From Calliphora vicina (taxonomy: Eukaryota > Arthropoda > Insecta > Diptera > Calliphoridae): DNA of 64,000 nucleotides. Each line of letters opens with the position of its first letter. The stretch's first letter is position 1. Location of the stretch: assembly GCF_958450345.1 (NCBI RefSeq), contig NC_088780.1, forward strand, positions 33,875,667 to 33,939,666, read 5' to 3'. Positions 1 through 12,393 of this stretch are shown here, in pieces. The position numbers were made by a program, and so were the translations under genes. The notes beneath the pieces were generated by a model. The model had not been told where the DNA came from. It saw nothing but the letters and a program-made list of their open reading frames with translations, and did not search any database.

Positions 1-330
1 ATGGTACTCAATTTCTCAGCTTTTGAATGAATCCTGCTGCTCGCAAACGTTTTGAAGGTGTTGCATTAGTAGCTCCCAATAATTTTGCAAGATCTTGTTG
101 AGTTTTACAACAATCCTCATGGAATAAACCCTCCAATTCTTGGTCTTCAAACTTTTTTGGCTAGCCTGGGCTATATTTGTCTTCCGTGTCACAATCAACA
201 CTTTAGAACCTCATAAACCATCTCTCGCACGTTTAAACCGATGCAACACATTCACCATAAGCTTTGTTTAGCAATCGGTGTACCGCTGAACACTTTTTTC
301 CAATTAAAGAAGTAAAGCTAAACTTCCCGC
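1..330 (-). mobile_element. decayed mariner-family transposase fragment, truncated by window edge
   Basis: Reading the minus strand from about 330 down to 1 gives the N-terminal DNA-binding part of a mariner-type (Tc1/mariner superfamily) transposase. One segment resembles the second helix-turn-helix region (FEDQELEGLFHEDCC, then KTQQDLAKLLGAT and SKRLRAAGFIQK); upstream, in a shifted frame, are CERWFMRF and PKKFEDQ-like pieces. Several frameshifts and in-frame stops, for example after IQKLRN, show it is dead. The catalytic D,D34D domain would lie beyond the left edge of the window. Family assignment is from recalled mariner transposases (irritans-like); subfamily is uncertain. Confidence 0.8.
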
Positions 331-392
331 ATATGACGCTTTGATTTCACAATATTCAACATTTTCAAAGCAAAAAAAATTTTGTCGTTTAC

Positions 393-419
393 ACCATGAT
401 ACAATAATTGTATCATGGT
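393..419. repeat. perfect 13-bp-arm palindrome
   Basis: ACCATGATACAAT, a single A, then its exact reverse complement. It lies just outside the recognisable mariner sequence. It is too short to assign to an element. Confidence 0.7.
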
Positions 420-936
420 TTACACTATAAAGTTCAATAACTAAGTGAGAATAAATTACAGATACATGTACCCTTCAAAATGACGCATAAGTTATTCAAA
501 AGAAACCCCATCTATTGTAATTCCCGCATTTTTAAGTAATACACCCAATATATAACTGTCTTGTTGCTTAGTTTGTGGCGACAAGTCCCAAAATGTTCAA
601 TGGTTCATTAATTATATCAATATCGAGCTTTCAAATCTGTATCGTATATTTTTGTGCTGAGAAAATATCAACAATTGTTCACTGTTTTCAGATTATGGGA
701 AAATCCATCTGAAAGCGGACACCAGTTGAATTTAACGTTCCGAAGATATAGATATTGCTTTAAATAGAGGATGAATACATATTATTTCATTCAATAGGTC
801 AAAGGTCAAATACTCAATACCAGACCCTTTTAGAAGTGCTAAACTCTCTTCATTTAATATGAAGTAAGTTTGTCTTAAGCTAAATTTAACAAACTTATTG
901 CAAAGTCAACAGAAACTAATATTTATCTTTTAAACA

Positions 937-1157
937 GATTCGTGATAGCAACAGAATGTGTTGCCAATCGAATGATTCTACCTTATTGACCGAATTTTCA
1001 GTTGTGGCTATAAAACTTTAGAAGGAGTAACAAAAGTTTCGGTTGCTTCAACCGAAATTCTTCTTTATTAAATGACTTTGTGTTAATGGAAGCGAAAAAT
1101 TATACGTGTGCAACCCAATCATTCGATTAGCATCTAATTCGGTTGCTATTACGAATC
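937..1157. repeat. foldback/MITE-like inverted repeat centred at 1047
   Basis: Positions 937-977 and 1117-1157 are reverse complements over 41 nt with about nine differences (shared blocks GATTCGT, ATAGCAAC, AATCGAATGATT). The symmetry centre coincides with a perfect 9-bp hairpin, TTTCGGTTG-CTT-CAACCGAAA, at 1037-1057, so the whole 220-nt segment is one nested palindrome with eroded middle arms. No coding capacity. It is most simply an old non-autonomous foldback transposon. Confidence 0.65.
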
Positions 1158-1785
1158 TCTTTTCTCTGTGTATATATGCAAATATTATAGTGCAAGGTGA
1201 GAGACAGGGTGTCACCGTTGAACAATTGGACTTTAAAATAGCTTTATAATCATCTAACATCTAAAGATAAGGGCAAATTTAAATCAATATGGTAACTAGA
1301 AATAGACAAAGCCCCTTAAATTTCAGTAATCTCCCACAATAAACTTAATTTAAAACACCCAGCGCCATCTATGTGTAAACGCATAACAAAAATCATCAAC
1401 CATAAAGATTTATAACAAATTAAACCAGCAGACCTTTCACATATCTTTAACATTCAATAACACAAAAACCTGTTTAACTCCCCCACCCGCCTACCAACTA
1501 CCACAACCTGTTTAACAATTGAGTTAAATGGGTTAAACTGTAATTTACAACCCCATTTTCTAAACTCAAAACTTCAAACACAAGAAATACTCTTAGGAAT
1601 TCCCAAAAAGGGGTTTACAGATTTATCTAATTTTACAACTCCCCAGCCACCCCCTTTAAAGCTAAATAACTTGACAGATTTTGTTTAAAATATCATGATT
1701 TTTTGAGTTACTTTTCTAATTTTGAGTTTTTTCTTTATTTAACTTTAGAAAAAAATATATTTTTTATTTATTTTTATCTTTACAG

Positions 1786-3205
1786 AGAGACTTTTAAGCG
1801 CGTGAAAGGAGAGAGAAAAAAAATTCCCAACAAAATTAAAATTTTCTTTTAATTTAATCCAAAAAAAAAACAAAATTTAAGGAAATTTAGAGAAAACATT
1901 CTTTAATACAACAAAAAGAAAAAACAAAAAACAATTAAAAATTCAAAAATCTTAAAAATTAAATGCTAAAGACATTCGCATGTGTGTGGTGGTGGAAAGA
2001 AGATTCAAAACAAAATTTACAATTAGAAAACGGAAAAAACGTAAACGTCGCATTTTGAACCGGAAGGCTAAAAAGGAGAAAAACAAAAAAAAAAACTCAA
2101 GTTGTGAATCAAAATTTCTAAGTTTGGCGAAATTTATTACTTTTTAAAAACGTACGTACGGCTACTAGGAGAAGCGATAAGCTTAAGAATTAGGTATTTG
2201 TTTACACTTAAAAAACAAACACCAAATCTACGCCAAAAAACCAAAAAAGGAAACACGCACACACAGGCAAAACAAAAACTTAAGGATTTATTTATACAAA
2301 AACCTATAAAAAAAAGTATACTTAAATTAACAAAAACACAAAACTAGACTGACAAAAACAAAACTCTGCTATAACTTAAAAAAGAAAACTTAATTATCAA
2401 TGAAATTAAGGCGATAAAAAAGGCTGCTGCTAGAAAATTTATTAAATTTTATAAATAACAACAAGAATAAGGAGAATTTTACGGCGAATTATTTCATTCA
2501 TACCCAAAACAACAACTTAAACTCAACATCCCAAACCATTTCATTTCCCAACTTAGCTAAAACATACAAAAATAAAACAACAACAACAACGAGGAGAACC
2601 CACTGACACAACAAAAAAACTTTTAAGAAGAGCGTTTAATAAAATATAATAAAAATAAAACAACTCTGGGCAAGAGATTTATTCAAAATATAACTGTTTT
2701 TGAGTATATCCGTGTAAAAGTATTAGCGCAGTACATGCATTAGTAACATACAAACATAGATACTCTCATTTACTTCGTAACTCTTCGACAATTATCTCTC
2801 AGCTAAGTTCTAAACGAGCCAGCCACCAATAATAATATTAGTCCCACACACACACACACTCATCTTTACTCTTTATATAGAATTTCTTTAAAAATATTTA
2901 CCAAGATTATGTTCATGTGTGTGTGCAATATAACGGCGAAATTATTGTTATTACTTTTGTTCAGACAAACAAAACAAAGAAGGAGAACTTAAGGCGAAAT
3001 TCCTATTACTAACTTGCTTACTTGCCGCAGACAGAGAGCCACAGCTAAAACATCGAGACTTACAGCTATAGAAAGAGAGTGAGTGTTGAAGATATTTAAA
3101 ACAGGGGGTGTTTATTTTACAAGACAAGAGAACACCAAAAAGAGTACCTTTAAGGATTTTTTGTGTGTGTTTCTAAATTTATCTAAATACATTTGGTGGC
3201 ATCTT
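1786..3205 (+). other. pros: probable 5' leader (5' UTR) of the prospero coding exon
   Basis: This follows the candidate acceptor at 1785. It is strongly A-rich on the + strand (runs of AAAACAAA), the same composition as the sequence after the stop codon. Several short upstream ATGs occur. It contains CGTACGTACG at about 2151 and a short CA run near 2845. There is no in-frame ATG upstream of 3206 in the main reading frame: the frame is open from about 3083, but only through GTG and TTG codons. The transcription start is not visible, and extra 5' exons may lie outside the window. Confidence 0.45.
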
Positions 3206-6200
3206 ATGATGTCATCAGAGGAGGATAACGAATGTTTTGGGTTGTTTATTGATGACAAGTCTTTATTAAAAACAACATTGGCCTTAAATTCTAACAATTC
3301 GCCAGCACTGGCTGTAGATAATTCGAATTCGACAGCAATTTGCCCTGAATTAACGGCCAAATTGGAAATACCTTCTTCGACTACATCACCAAACTTATTG
3401 AATTTGGAAGCACATGAATTGGGAGAAATACAAGCAGGACAATTACATGTAAATACATGTAATAACAAACAACCACCATTGTTGACAAACGGTGGTAACG
3501 ATCTTCTTCTCTGCAAAGAAGAAAAAGGCGAAAAACTCAACTCAGTAGACACTAATACTGCTGCTGCCACTACTACTACGACAGCCACGGCCACAGCTAC
3601 GGCAAAAAACCACCACGACGAAAATCAAACAGAAAACCATCAGCAAGAACAATATAACAACAACAACGACGACGACGACGTCGACGGGGAGGAAGAGGAG
3701 AATAACGTTGTTAGTGTTAATGTTAATAATAACAGTACAAACGACGAAGGAGACGACGAAGTTATATTTCTCTTCGGCCAGCAACAACAACAACATAATA
3801 ATAATAACACTCTTAATACAACTTCCACTACTTGTGCGACGACTACTAACACTACCAACAATAAAAACACAGCGTCTGCTTCAAATTTAACAACGACCCT
3901 AACGACTACCACCACGACAACTACGACTTCGACGACGACGACGAAGAATAATAATAATAATACGACCTCATCGTCATCACCATCATCCACATTCACAAAT
4001 AATACTACTACTACACAACAACAAGTCGTAACAGACGTTGATGATAACTTAGAAAGTAGTCATAAAGGTGCCGTCAATAAGACAACATCGTCATTGTCGT
4101 CGTGCGGCTTAAAAACATTTAGAAATTCCTTAAATACGTTACAAACAGCTATAAATTCAAATAAACTTAACACAAATAATACGAATTCAAATCAATGTAC
4201 TACTAGTGTTAGTAATAATAATAATAAAAAAAAGGAAACAAAATTCAAAGTGGTAAAATCGTCCTTAAAAATTAAATTATCAAAATCTCCTTTAAATTCA
4301 AATTCTAATTTAACCACAACAACAAATACAAATAATAATAATAATTTATTTAGTGAAACCCATAAACAAGTGAATGATTTTTGTTCAAAATTAACAAATC
4401 TAAATGCAAATAATTTATCAAATTTAAATAATTCATCCAATGATTGCTTGCTAAATTCTTTAGAGGAATTACAGCAGCAACAACAGCAACAAAAAAGTGA
4501 TTTAAGTGTTTTTTCCTCATTGCCAAATTTTATAAGTCATTTGCAAAATTCGACAAGTCCACAATTGCTCGGTCAAACGCCTGCCGTTTTAACGCCGTCA
4601 ACAGCTGCTGCCTTAATGAGTAGTGCTGCTGCGGCTGCCGCGGGTGCCGCTGGACAAGCTCTATATGGGGCCTTATTGAACTCTTCACAACACCAACAAC
4701 AACAACAATCCTCAACTTCAAACTCACCTTTAACAAATAAAAATTTTACGTGTAATAACAACAACAACAACAATTTAAACTCGTTACATTCGCCCAATTC
4801 GGGTTCGGTATCCTCGTCGCCCACCGCGTCTCTTTTAACCGGTCAATTTACGGCCGCTTTGGGAAATTTGTTTGGGGCCAACGGTTTCGGTTCGGCTAAA
4901 ATGTTAAACGAACTATTTGGTCGTCAAATGAAGCAGGCCCAGGATGCTACCAGTGGTTTACCCACCTCTTTGGATAATGCCATGCTGGCCGCTGCCATGG
5001 AGTCGGCCACCAATGCCGAACTCCTCAGTGCCGCCAATTTGGTCAACAGTTTGGGTTTGAACAATTCCAATAAATTGCTCAATAACAATAACAACAACAC
5101 CACCATCAGTAGCAGCAACACCAACAATCACTCAACAGATCAGCAAATCTCGCCTCAAACTCCCACTCCCAAAAATCGTCGCACTAGTAACTGCAGTGAA
5201 AGGTCTTTGGAGGAAAATGGTTTGGCTTCACGTTCTCAGGATATATTAAACTCACCGCCACGCACACCCTCTGTGGGTAATGCATCCACCAATGGTGTGG
5301 TCACCACTAGCTCAGTTGCTCCCACTTCTCCCTCTTTGCAACAGCAACAAAATGATTTAGCCCATCATATGCTGCGCAACATTTTGCAGGGTAAGAAAGA
5401 GCTAATGCAATTGGATCAGGAATTGAGATCGGTCATCAGCCAGCAGCAACAAATGAAGGAGAGCCAGGACTCTACGCTAAAGCACAATAACAATAATTCC
5501 TCTTTAGCCAATAACAATAATAACAACAACAATAACAATTCCGAAAGCAAAGAAAATTCTTCAAATGTCATTAATTTGATTGAGGATTCCATGTCGGAAA
5601 TTAAAATCAAAAGTGAACCATTAACGCAACAAACACCCCTAGAACTTATGAATGGTTCGGTGGCTCAAGAAAGACGTAAATCGTCTGACTCCGAAGGTCT
5701 GCAATCACAACATGATCTGGAGGATCATCAATCCGAAGCAGATCATTTGGATAATACAGATCATGAACAAAATGATCTAAATTTGCCTGCTCAAGTTACC
5801 AAAAAGGAAGCCGATGAAATCTTAGAAGATGTTGAGCTAATGGGTTTGAATTCACGCTCCGATTTGGAGTCTTTGGCTTCACCCAGCCAATCCGACATGA
5901 TGTTATTGGACAATAGCAAAGACGATTTGGAAGAGGACATGGATAAGGAATTAAATCCTGGCCTAAATAAAAAATCGGATCTAAAACGCGCCCGTGTTGA
6001 GAATATAGTATCAACCATGCGTTCCAGTCCTTCCTCCCAGCAACATTTACAAGTAAATGGTTGCAAAAAGCGTAAACTATACCAGCCTCAACAGCATGCC
6101 ATGGAACGTTATGTGGCTGCTGCCGCTGGTCTAAATTTTGGTCTCAATCTACAAAGTATGATGCTCACCGACGATGGCGACTCTGACGAGAATGAGTCTC

Positions 6201-8356
6201 CTCAATTGCAGCAAAAGCGCAATGAAAAGAATGCCCTCAAATCCCAATTGAGATCCATGCAGGAACAATTGGCTGAAATGCAACAGAAATATGTGCAATT
6301 ATGCTCACGCATGGAACAGGAATCTGAGTGTCAAGAAATCGAAGACAACAATAGCGACAGCATGGAACAGGAGGATAACAATGGTGATCTATCACCATCA
6401 CCTTCCCTCAACGATGTCAAACAAAATGCTGACAATGAAAGAGCCTCCTCCACCTCGCCTTCATTGAATTTGAAAAATGGTAAGCATTTGGCTGCCTCCA
6501 ATTCATCCTTGAATTTGGATGCCACACCCAATAATGTGTTGTCTCAAATGATGAGCAAAATGATAACTGGTAAATTGCACAATCCTTTAGTACAGCATGC
6601 TCATATGCAGCAATCGTTCAATGCTCCCCTGCCCTTGTTGCAACATATGCCGCAATTGCAGACGCCAGAAGGTGGTCTACCCCATCCGGCCATTAGCAAT
6701 GCAGCTGCCATGTACTTGGGTCAACAGTTCTTCTTCGAACAGGAAGCTAGAATGGCCAAGGAAGCAGCCGAACAACAGCAACAACAAGCCCAACAGCAAC
6801 AATTGCAACAACAACAGGCTCAACAGCAGCAAGAGCAACAGGAGCAACAAAGACGCTTCGAGCAAGAGCAACAACAAAGACGCAAAGAAGAACAGGCCCA
6901 ACAACAGCAACAACAACAGCAGCAACAGCAACAGTTGCAAAGACAACACCAGCTACAACAACTGCAGCAACAGCAGGAGCAACAAACCATGCAACAACCT
7001 CCCAGACCTCAACTACATCACAACAGGCATCATGGCCGCCACAACACCGCCCTGAAGACTGAACTCTCGGAAAAATTCAATATGTTGCGTTCCAGTTCCA
7101 GTTCGATCATGCGTATGTCGGGAGCCGACCTCGAAGGTCTAGCCGATGTCCTGAAATCCGAAATAACCACTTCACTCTCAGCTCTCGTGGATACCATTGT
7201 CACGCGATTTGTACACCAAAGACGGCTCTTCAGCAAACAATCCGACACAGTGGCCGCCGCTGCCGAGCAACTGAACAAGGACCTGCTGTTGGCCTCACAA
7301 ATCCTGGATCGCAAATCGCCACGCACAAAACAGTCCGACAGATCGAACAACAACAGCACGAACAGCTCTCAATCCGCCCAATCAACCACAGGAGTTAATG
7401 CAGGTAATAATGGTACACTACTCCTAGTTAATAATAATAATAATAGTAATAATAATACTAATAGTTCAACGAATAGTTTAAATAATAATCCAAATACTAA
7501 CTCTAATTCAAATATATCACAACAACAAACGCCACAACAACAACAATTGGGTCACTTGCACAGTGCTGTAAGTAACACAGGCCCACCTCTGCTAACGGCA
7601 GGACCGGTTAACAGTGTCAATGTCAATGTTAATGTGCCCCCACAGCACATGAACAATCCTTGCCAAACACTGGCCCCAACGACCACAAATCAAGTTGTTA
7701 CGCCAAATATGGCCGCCCAATTAAATGCTCAGACTTGTCAAAGTCTCATAGCTGCACCACGCCTCAACGGCAGTCAACTGTCATTTCCCTCGCCAGCAGC
7801 GGCAGCTGCTGCAGCGATGGGTTTACAAATGCATCATGCAGCAGCGGCGGCTGCCATGTCAGCCGCTGCTGCCGCCTCTGGTCAACAGCAAAGCCTGCAG
7901 GCCCTCAATCAGGCACATCATGCACAAAATCTCAATGACAACAATAGTGTCAATGTCAATGTGAACATGGCCAATCTCAGTAGTAACTCTAGTAACAATA
8001 ACAATAGTAACAATCTGAGTAATCTGAATAATCTGAGTAATTTGAGTAATCTGAACAATCTGAACAATATGAATACGAACAATAATAATAGTAATAACAA
8101 TAATAACTGTAACAATACTAACAACAATAGTTTAAGTACCATAAATATACCACCACCTCATATACGACCTTCACCCACAGCGGCAGCAATGTTTCAGGCA
8201 CCCAAAACACCACAAGGCATGAATCCCGTGGCTGCAGCAGCCCTCTACAATTCCATGACAGGAGGCCAAGTAGGACCCATGCAACCTAATCCCTTCTGTA
8301 TGCCCGAACCCAGGGATCAGCAACAGCAGCAGCAGCAACAACAGCTTCAGCAACAA

Positions 8357-8391
<35 letters not shown>

Positions 8392-9264
8392 GCAACAGCT
8401 GTTGGAGCAAAACGAAGCCTTGAGTCTGGTGGTGACTCCCAAAAAGAAACGTCATAAGGTCACTGACACACGCATAACGCCACGTACGGTCAGCAGAATA
8501 TTGGCTCAAGATGGCATGGTACCGCCCAGCCCTCAAAACAACGGACAACAATTGCAATCGAATCAAAACAATGGACCCTGCAATAATAACAATAGTCTCA
8601 ATAATGCAATGAATCCCGCCTCGCTTAACAACACCAACATGAACAACAACACTAATTGCAATAATTCGCTGAATGCGAATAATCTACAGCAGCAGCAACA
8701 GCAGCTATTGAACAATGGCAACAACAGCAATAACAATACGACACCCGCCCAAAGTCCTTCTCCTAGAGGTCAAGCGCCCGCTAACTATCATCCACAAGCG
8801 CCGCCACCACCACCACCTCCCATGATGCCCGTTTCGTTGCCCACCTCGGTCGCCATACCAAATCCTTCGCTGCACGAGTCACAAGTCTTCTCACCGTACA
8901 GTCCATTCTTTAATCCACATCCACCGCATGCACCACCACCGCCACCCCATGGCCCCCACAGTGGTGGTCCCCATGCCCCGCCCACAGCCGCTCAAATGCA
9001 TCACATGAAACTCTCAGCCTCGCCACCCGGCAGTCTCGCCAGTCTCATGGACTCACGCGATGGCTCACCACCCCTGCCGCCTCATCCATCCACCATGCTA
9101 CATCCCGCCCTCTTAGCGGCCGCCCACCACGGTGGCTCACCCGACTACAGTGCCCATTTGCGCGCCGCCATGGATGCTCAAGATCGCAGTTCCGATTGCA
9201 ATTCGGCCGATATGCAATTCGATGGTATGCAACCCACCATCTCATTTTTGAAACAACAAATGAT
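3206..9264 (+). CDS. pros: prospero coding exon 1 (N-terminal and central region of the homeodomain transcription factor)
   Basis: Prospero is an atypical homeodomain transcription factor that drives ganglion-mother-cell and neuronal differentiation. It is tethered to the neuroblast cortex by Miranda and then enters the nucleus of the daughter cell. This exon gives residues 1-2019. The start is the ATGATG pair at 3206/3209 ([12 protein letters not shown]); the second ATG has the better context, with A at -3. Landmarks: residues 926-934 LKRARVENI, a motif shared with vertebrate Prox1; coiled coil about 1011-1045 ([19 protein letters not shown]); conserved helical block about 1281-1376 ([18 protein letters not shown] onward); basic nuclear-localisation-like PKKKRHKV at 1745-1752; proline/histidine-rich C-terminal part; IKSEP, a possible SUMO site, near 800. 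Long Asn, Gln, Thr and Ala runs swell it: the joined product is 2,189 residues against about 1,400-1,700 in Drosophila. The donor GTGAGTAT follows 9264 and splits a codon after two bases. Confidence 0.95.
6770..6990 (+). repeat. interrupted CAG/CAA tract coding for glutamine-rich region
   Basis: A run of CAA and CAG codons interrupted by GAG, GCC, AGA and TTG codons encodes a Q-rich segment (about residues 1190-1262), probably coiled-coil forming, just before the conserved central helical block. Mixed CAG/CAA use argues against simple recent slippage of one triplet. Confidence 0.85.
8318..8401 (+). repeat. longest polyglutamine tract of Prospero
   Basis: Residues 1705-1732 are almost pure glutamine with one leucine. 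Codons mix CAG and CAA. It sits about 13 residues before the conserved basic motif PKKKRHKV. Length is likely to vary between individuals. Confidence 0.9.
9239..9247 (+). other. degenerate U12-type 5' splice site of the prospero twintron
   Basis: In Drosophila the codons for T|ISF contain the U12 donor ATATCCTTT (recalled). Here the same peptide (PTISF) is encoded as ACC ATC TCA TTT, giving ATCTCATTT, with mismatches at positions 3 and 6 of a very constrained signal. This is 26 nt upstream of the normal U2 donor at 9265. The position is homologous; function looks lost. Confidence 0.6.
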
Positions 9265-10308
9265 GTGAGTATATTTGAGATCTTTTCTTTCTTTTTGCTT
9301 TTTTTTACTTTTCCTATAGCAGACACTTGCCAGCAGCAACAAAATGGTAAAAGAATGAAAGAAATTGTTAAAGATTTTTTATGTGTTTTTCATAGACTGA
9401 AAATTGATTGATATGTTGTGATTGTTATTAGGAGGAAACCCATCAAGTGTCTTGTAGTATAATATAAATAATATTTTTTTTCTTCTTGTTTATACTTGTT
9501 ATTTCTGCTACAACTACTCTAAGTAGTTGCATTCAATTACAAGCAACATGAACGAAAAAAAACAATCTCTTCTCTTACTCTTATAAAAAAAATAAAAAAT
9601 AAGTAGTAGTGAAATCAAAACCTTATTTCAACAACCCCAATCACTAACAGAATTGCAGAAAGAAAAAAAAAACATGGAAAACTTAAGAATTTGAATATAA
9701 AAGTCAGTGCAGCAAATAGCTAAAGAACCCATTGATTAATGCAAGCCTCAACAAATCTTGGAGGCAATAACAACGAAATGAAACGAACAACCCCACCAAC
9801 CTGCAGCCAAACACAACTACTCAAGGTGCAATGCATTCAAAATCAATCAATGCAAATAAAACGAACTCAAAATGAAAAAGAACAAAAAAATAAACCGCTG
9901 AAATTCATTTCTTGCTTTAGACGATCTCCTCCCTTCTCCCTTTATTTATCTGGTTCTAACCCAGTCACCCCCACCACTAGAATTTCATTCATACACTAGT
10001 CAATGTAAAAATGCTGGGATATACAATTTACAACATTTCAATCAATCATTAAATAAAAACTGCTTAAAAAAAACACAGAAAAACATGATAGAAAATCGTT
10101 TCTTCACCTTTTGCTGCTGTTGTAAGAATTTTGTTTATTTATATTAATATGCTTTTGTTTTCTCTTTTTTTTCCATGTTTCCGTTTCCTTTTATCTCTCT
10201 CATTCTTTTTGTTGCATTTTGATTTTCAAATTTCAAAACAAAAAATTCAATAATTTTTGTTTATATTTTGAAATTTCAAAATGTTTTAATGCCCGGATTC
10301 AACTTTAG
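9265..10308 (+). other. prospero intron (1,044 nt), twintron position
   Basis: It begins GTGAGTAT and ends TTTAG at 10308. It separates the central region from the homeodomain and corresponds to the inner U2-type intron of the Drosophila twintron. The splice is confirmed by frame: the two bases AT left at 9263-9264 plus C at 10309 give Ile, followed by [19 protein letters not shown]. No gene or clear repeat inside. The stretch 9739-9999 is open in one frame, but its product resembles nothing known. Confidence 0.85.
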
Positions 10309-10494
10309 CAAAAATAGCGATTCACTAACCACATCGCATTCCTCAACCCTAACGCCGATGCATTTGAGAAAGGCCAAATTGATGTTCTTCTGGGTGCGTT
10401 ATCCCAGCTCGTCGGTGTTGAAAATGTATTTTCCCGATATTAAATTCAATAAAAATAACACAGCACAATTGGTGAAATGGTTCTCGAATTTCCG
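10309..10494 (+). CDS. pros: prospero coding exon 2, N-terminal two-thirds of the homeodomain
   Basis: Residues 2020-2082. The first 11 residues (to H2030) fall in the segment that distinguishes Drosophila Pros-L from Pros-S. Then [20 protein letters not shown] opens the atypical homeodomain, and the exon ends in the DNA-recognition helix at WFSNFR, within an Arg codon (CG|A). The domain is almost identical to Drosophila and clearly related to Prox1 (KLMFFYTRYPSS type). Acceptor TTTAG at 10308, donor GTGAGTAC at 10495. Start and end are fixed by reading frame with both neighbours. Confidence 0.95.
10321..10339 (+). other. eroded U12 branch site and acceptor of the twintron
   Basis: TTCACTAAC at 10321-10329 sits where a U12 branch site (consensus TTCCTTAAC) is expected, with two mismatches. 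Eleven to twelve nt downstream, the codon that in Drosophila is CAC (ending in the AC acceptor) is CAT here, so the terminal AC is lost. Removal of 9239-9264 plus 10309-10339 would take out exactly 57 nt (19 codons) in frame, confirming the homologous positions. Confidence 0.55.
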
Positions 10495-12393
10495 GTGAGT
10501 ACTTACATTTTTTTTTATTCATTATTAATTTATTTACAAAAAATTATTTAAAGGCAATTTTAAAATGTCTCCAATTTAGTTTTTTTTTTAAATTTGTAGT
10601 AAAAGTTTTGAAAAATTTTTTTTTTTTTAAAATTTAAAAAAAAAAATTGCTGTATAATTTCTGGAATTTATATTTTTTTAAATAAGTTTGGAAAAAAATC
10701 GCTAAAATTCGAATAAAAATTTTGAGTTTTATGAAAATTTTTTAAAAAAACTTGGAAATGTACATAGATATTTTAATATTAAAAAAAATACTTTCAAAAT
10801 TCTAAAATTTAAAAAAACGCTAAAATAAAAATACGACAAATTAGCATCACTAAAATTTTGACTGAAAAATCCGTTAAAATTTAAAAAAAAACTTTGTGTT
10901 GATTGATTTAAAAACAAGTTAAAAACATTTCTACAATGTTAGGGAATTTTTATTAAACATTTTAAATTGGTTATTAAAAACGCTTGTTTATTCAAACTTT
11001 ATGTTGATGTTGGATTTTATTTATCTAACAAGCAATTGAAAGCCTTCTTTATAACTTATAATAACAAAAATAAATTTTCATCTGGTATTTGAAAATTCCA
11101 AAATATATTCAACTTACAGATATTTCAATGATTTAAGTTGCATTCGAAATTTTATGGTGTCTTCTTTTTAATGCGAGTTTCAAATATTAAGCTTAAATTT
11201 GTTTAATGTTGAAAAGTATTTGTATGTCTAAAAAAATCTTAATAAATCTTTTCTGACCAATAATAAATTAAATTAAATTAATTTTGAAATTTGTTTTTTA
11301 ATTCAAATAGCAAAAATATTTAAATTTAGACATTTTGAAAAATATTTCTTAATTTACATAAAAGAAAATTACATATTTAGTTTGAATTTTTTTCAAATCT
11401 TACAAGTTTCCAAAAAATATTGAAAAAAATTTGAATGTTTTTTTGGAAATTTAAAAAAAAAAATTAATTATTAATGCAAAATATGAATTTTGAAAAAAAT
11501 TTAAATATCGAAACAAAAATAAAAATTTTGAAAAAAATTATTCTAAATTTTAAATTTTTCTTAATTTACATAAAAGCAAATTACATATTTAGTTTGATTT
11601 TTTTATAAAAACGAAATTTTTTAAAACTTTAGAAGTTTCCAAAAAAAAATTTAGAAAATTTTAATGTTTTTTTGAAAATTTGCTCTTTATTAAATTAAAT
11701 TAATTAAGAAAATTATTTTGTTTGAATTTTTCCAAAAAAATAATGAAAACATTTTTAGAAAATTTTAATGTTTTTTTTTTGGAAAACTATTTAAAGTTTT
11801 TTTTTAAATTAGTTCTTTATAAAAAAAACTAATCATTCAAAATTTCAAAAAAAAATATTGAAACAAATTTTACCAATTTGTTTTTAAATGGGATAATTAT
11901 AATTAAAATTTTAATTTTATATAAAAAGTTTAAAAATTAAAAAAAAACTACATCTAAATTAGAATTTTTTTATTCATTTATTTGCTTTTCTTTGCAAAAA
12001 TTCGTTTAAAATTCTTAAAAACTTGATACTTTTCATAAAATTTTATTTAATTTCTTCTTAAATCCATCTTCAAGTGAATACACTTAATTAGCTGGTACAA
12101 AAAGAAAGAAAAAAACAGCAACTATAAATAATTTCTATATTTGTTTTCCTAATGAGAAGCTAATTAGCTTTTTCCGTTAAAAACAAAATGCTACCACATT
12201 CACAGAATGAATAAATGTGTGTATGTGTAAAGAAACAACAGCAACAATAATAATAGCTGAAGGTGTCAAAAGCTTAATAAATTCTATACAAAATTGTTTT
12301 TCTATGCATTTATTTCAGTTTTTTTTTTTTTTTTGTTTTTCTTTTTATTCTAAAAACCATTTTTAAGTGACTAAACCCTGTTTTTATTTAAAA

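Larger units (their letters stand above)
331..1785. other. upstream flank or 5' intron of prospero, no gene
   Basis: No open reading frame or RNA gene is supported here. It holds a short perfect palindrome (393-419), an imperfect foldback element centred at 1047, and A+T-rich sequence. From about 1320 it becomes C/A-rich, and it ends in a pyrimidine-rich stretch with TTTACAG at 1779-1785, which looks like a splice acceptor for the exon that carries the prospero start codon. Drosophila prospero has a distant non-coding first exon, so this stretch may be the end of that intron. Confidence 0.5.

Noticed and set aside
3083..3205. N-terminal extension of Prospero by 41 residues
   Set aside because: The open frame continues upstream only through GTG and TTG codons, with no ATG. 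The conserved [12 protein letters not shown] start at 3206 is preferred.
3112..9411. Many other open frames overlapping prospero on both strands (poly-L, poly-V, poly-S products)
   Set aside because: They are frame shadows of CAA/CAG, AAT/AAC and GCC repeat tracts in the real gene.
10339..10353. TTCCTCAAC (10339-10347) followed by CTAAC as an alternative U12 branch site and AC acceptor
   Set aside because: Combined with the homologous donor at 9239 it would remove 71 nt and break the frame. The pair TTCACTAAC and the His codon ending at 10339 gives an in-frame 57 nt and matches the Drosophila positions better.
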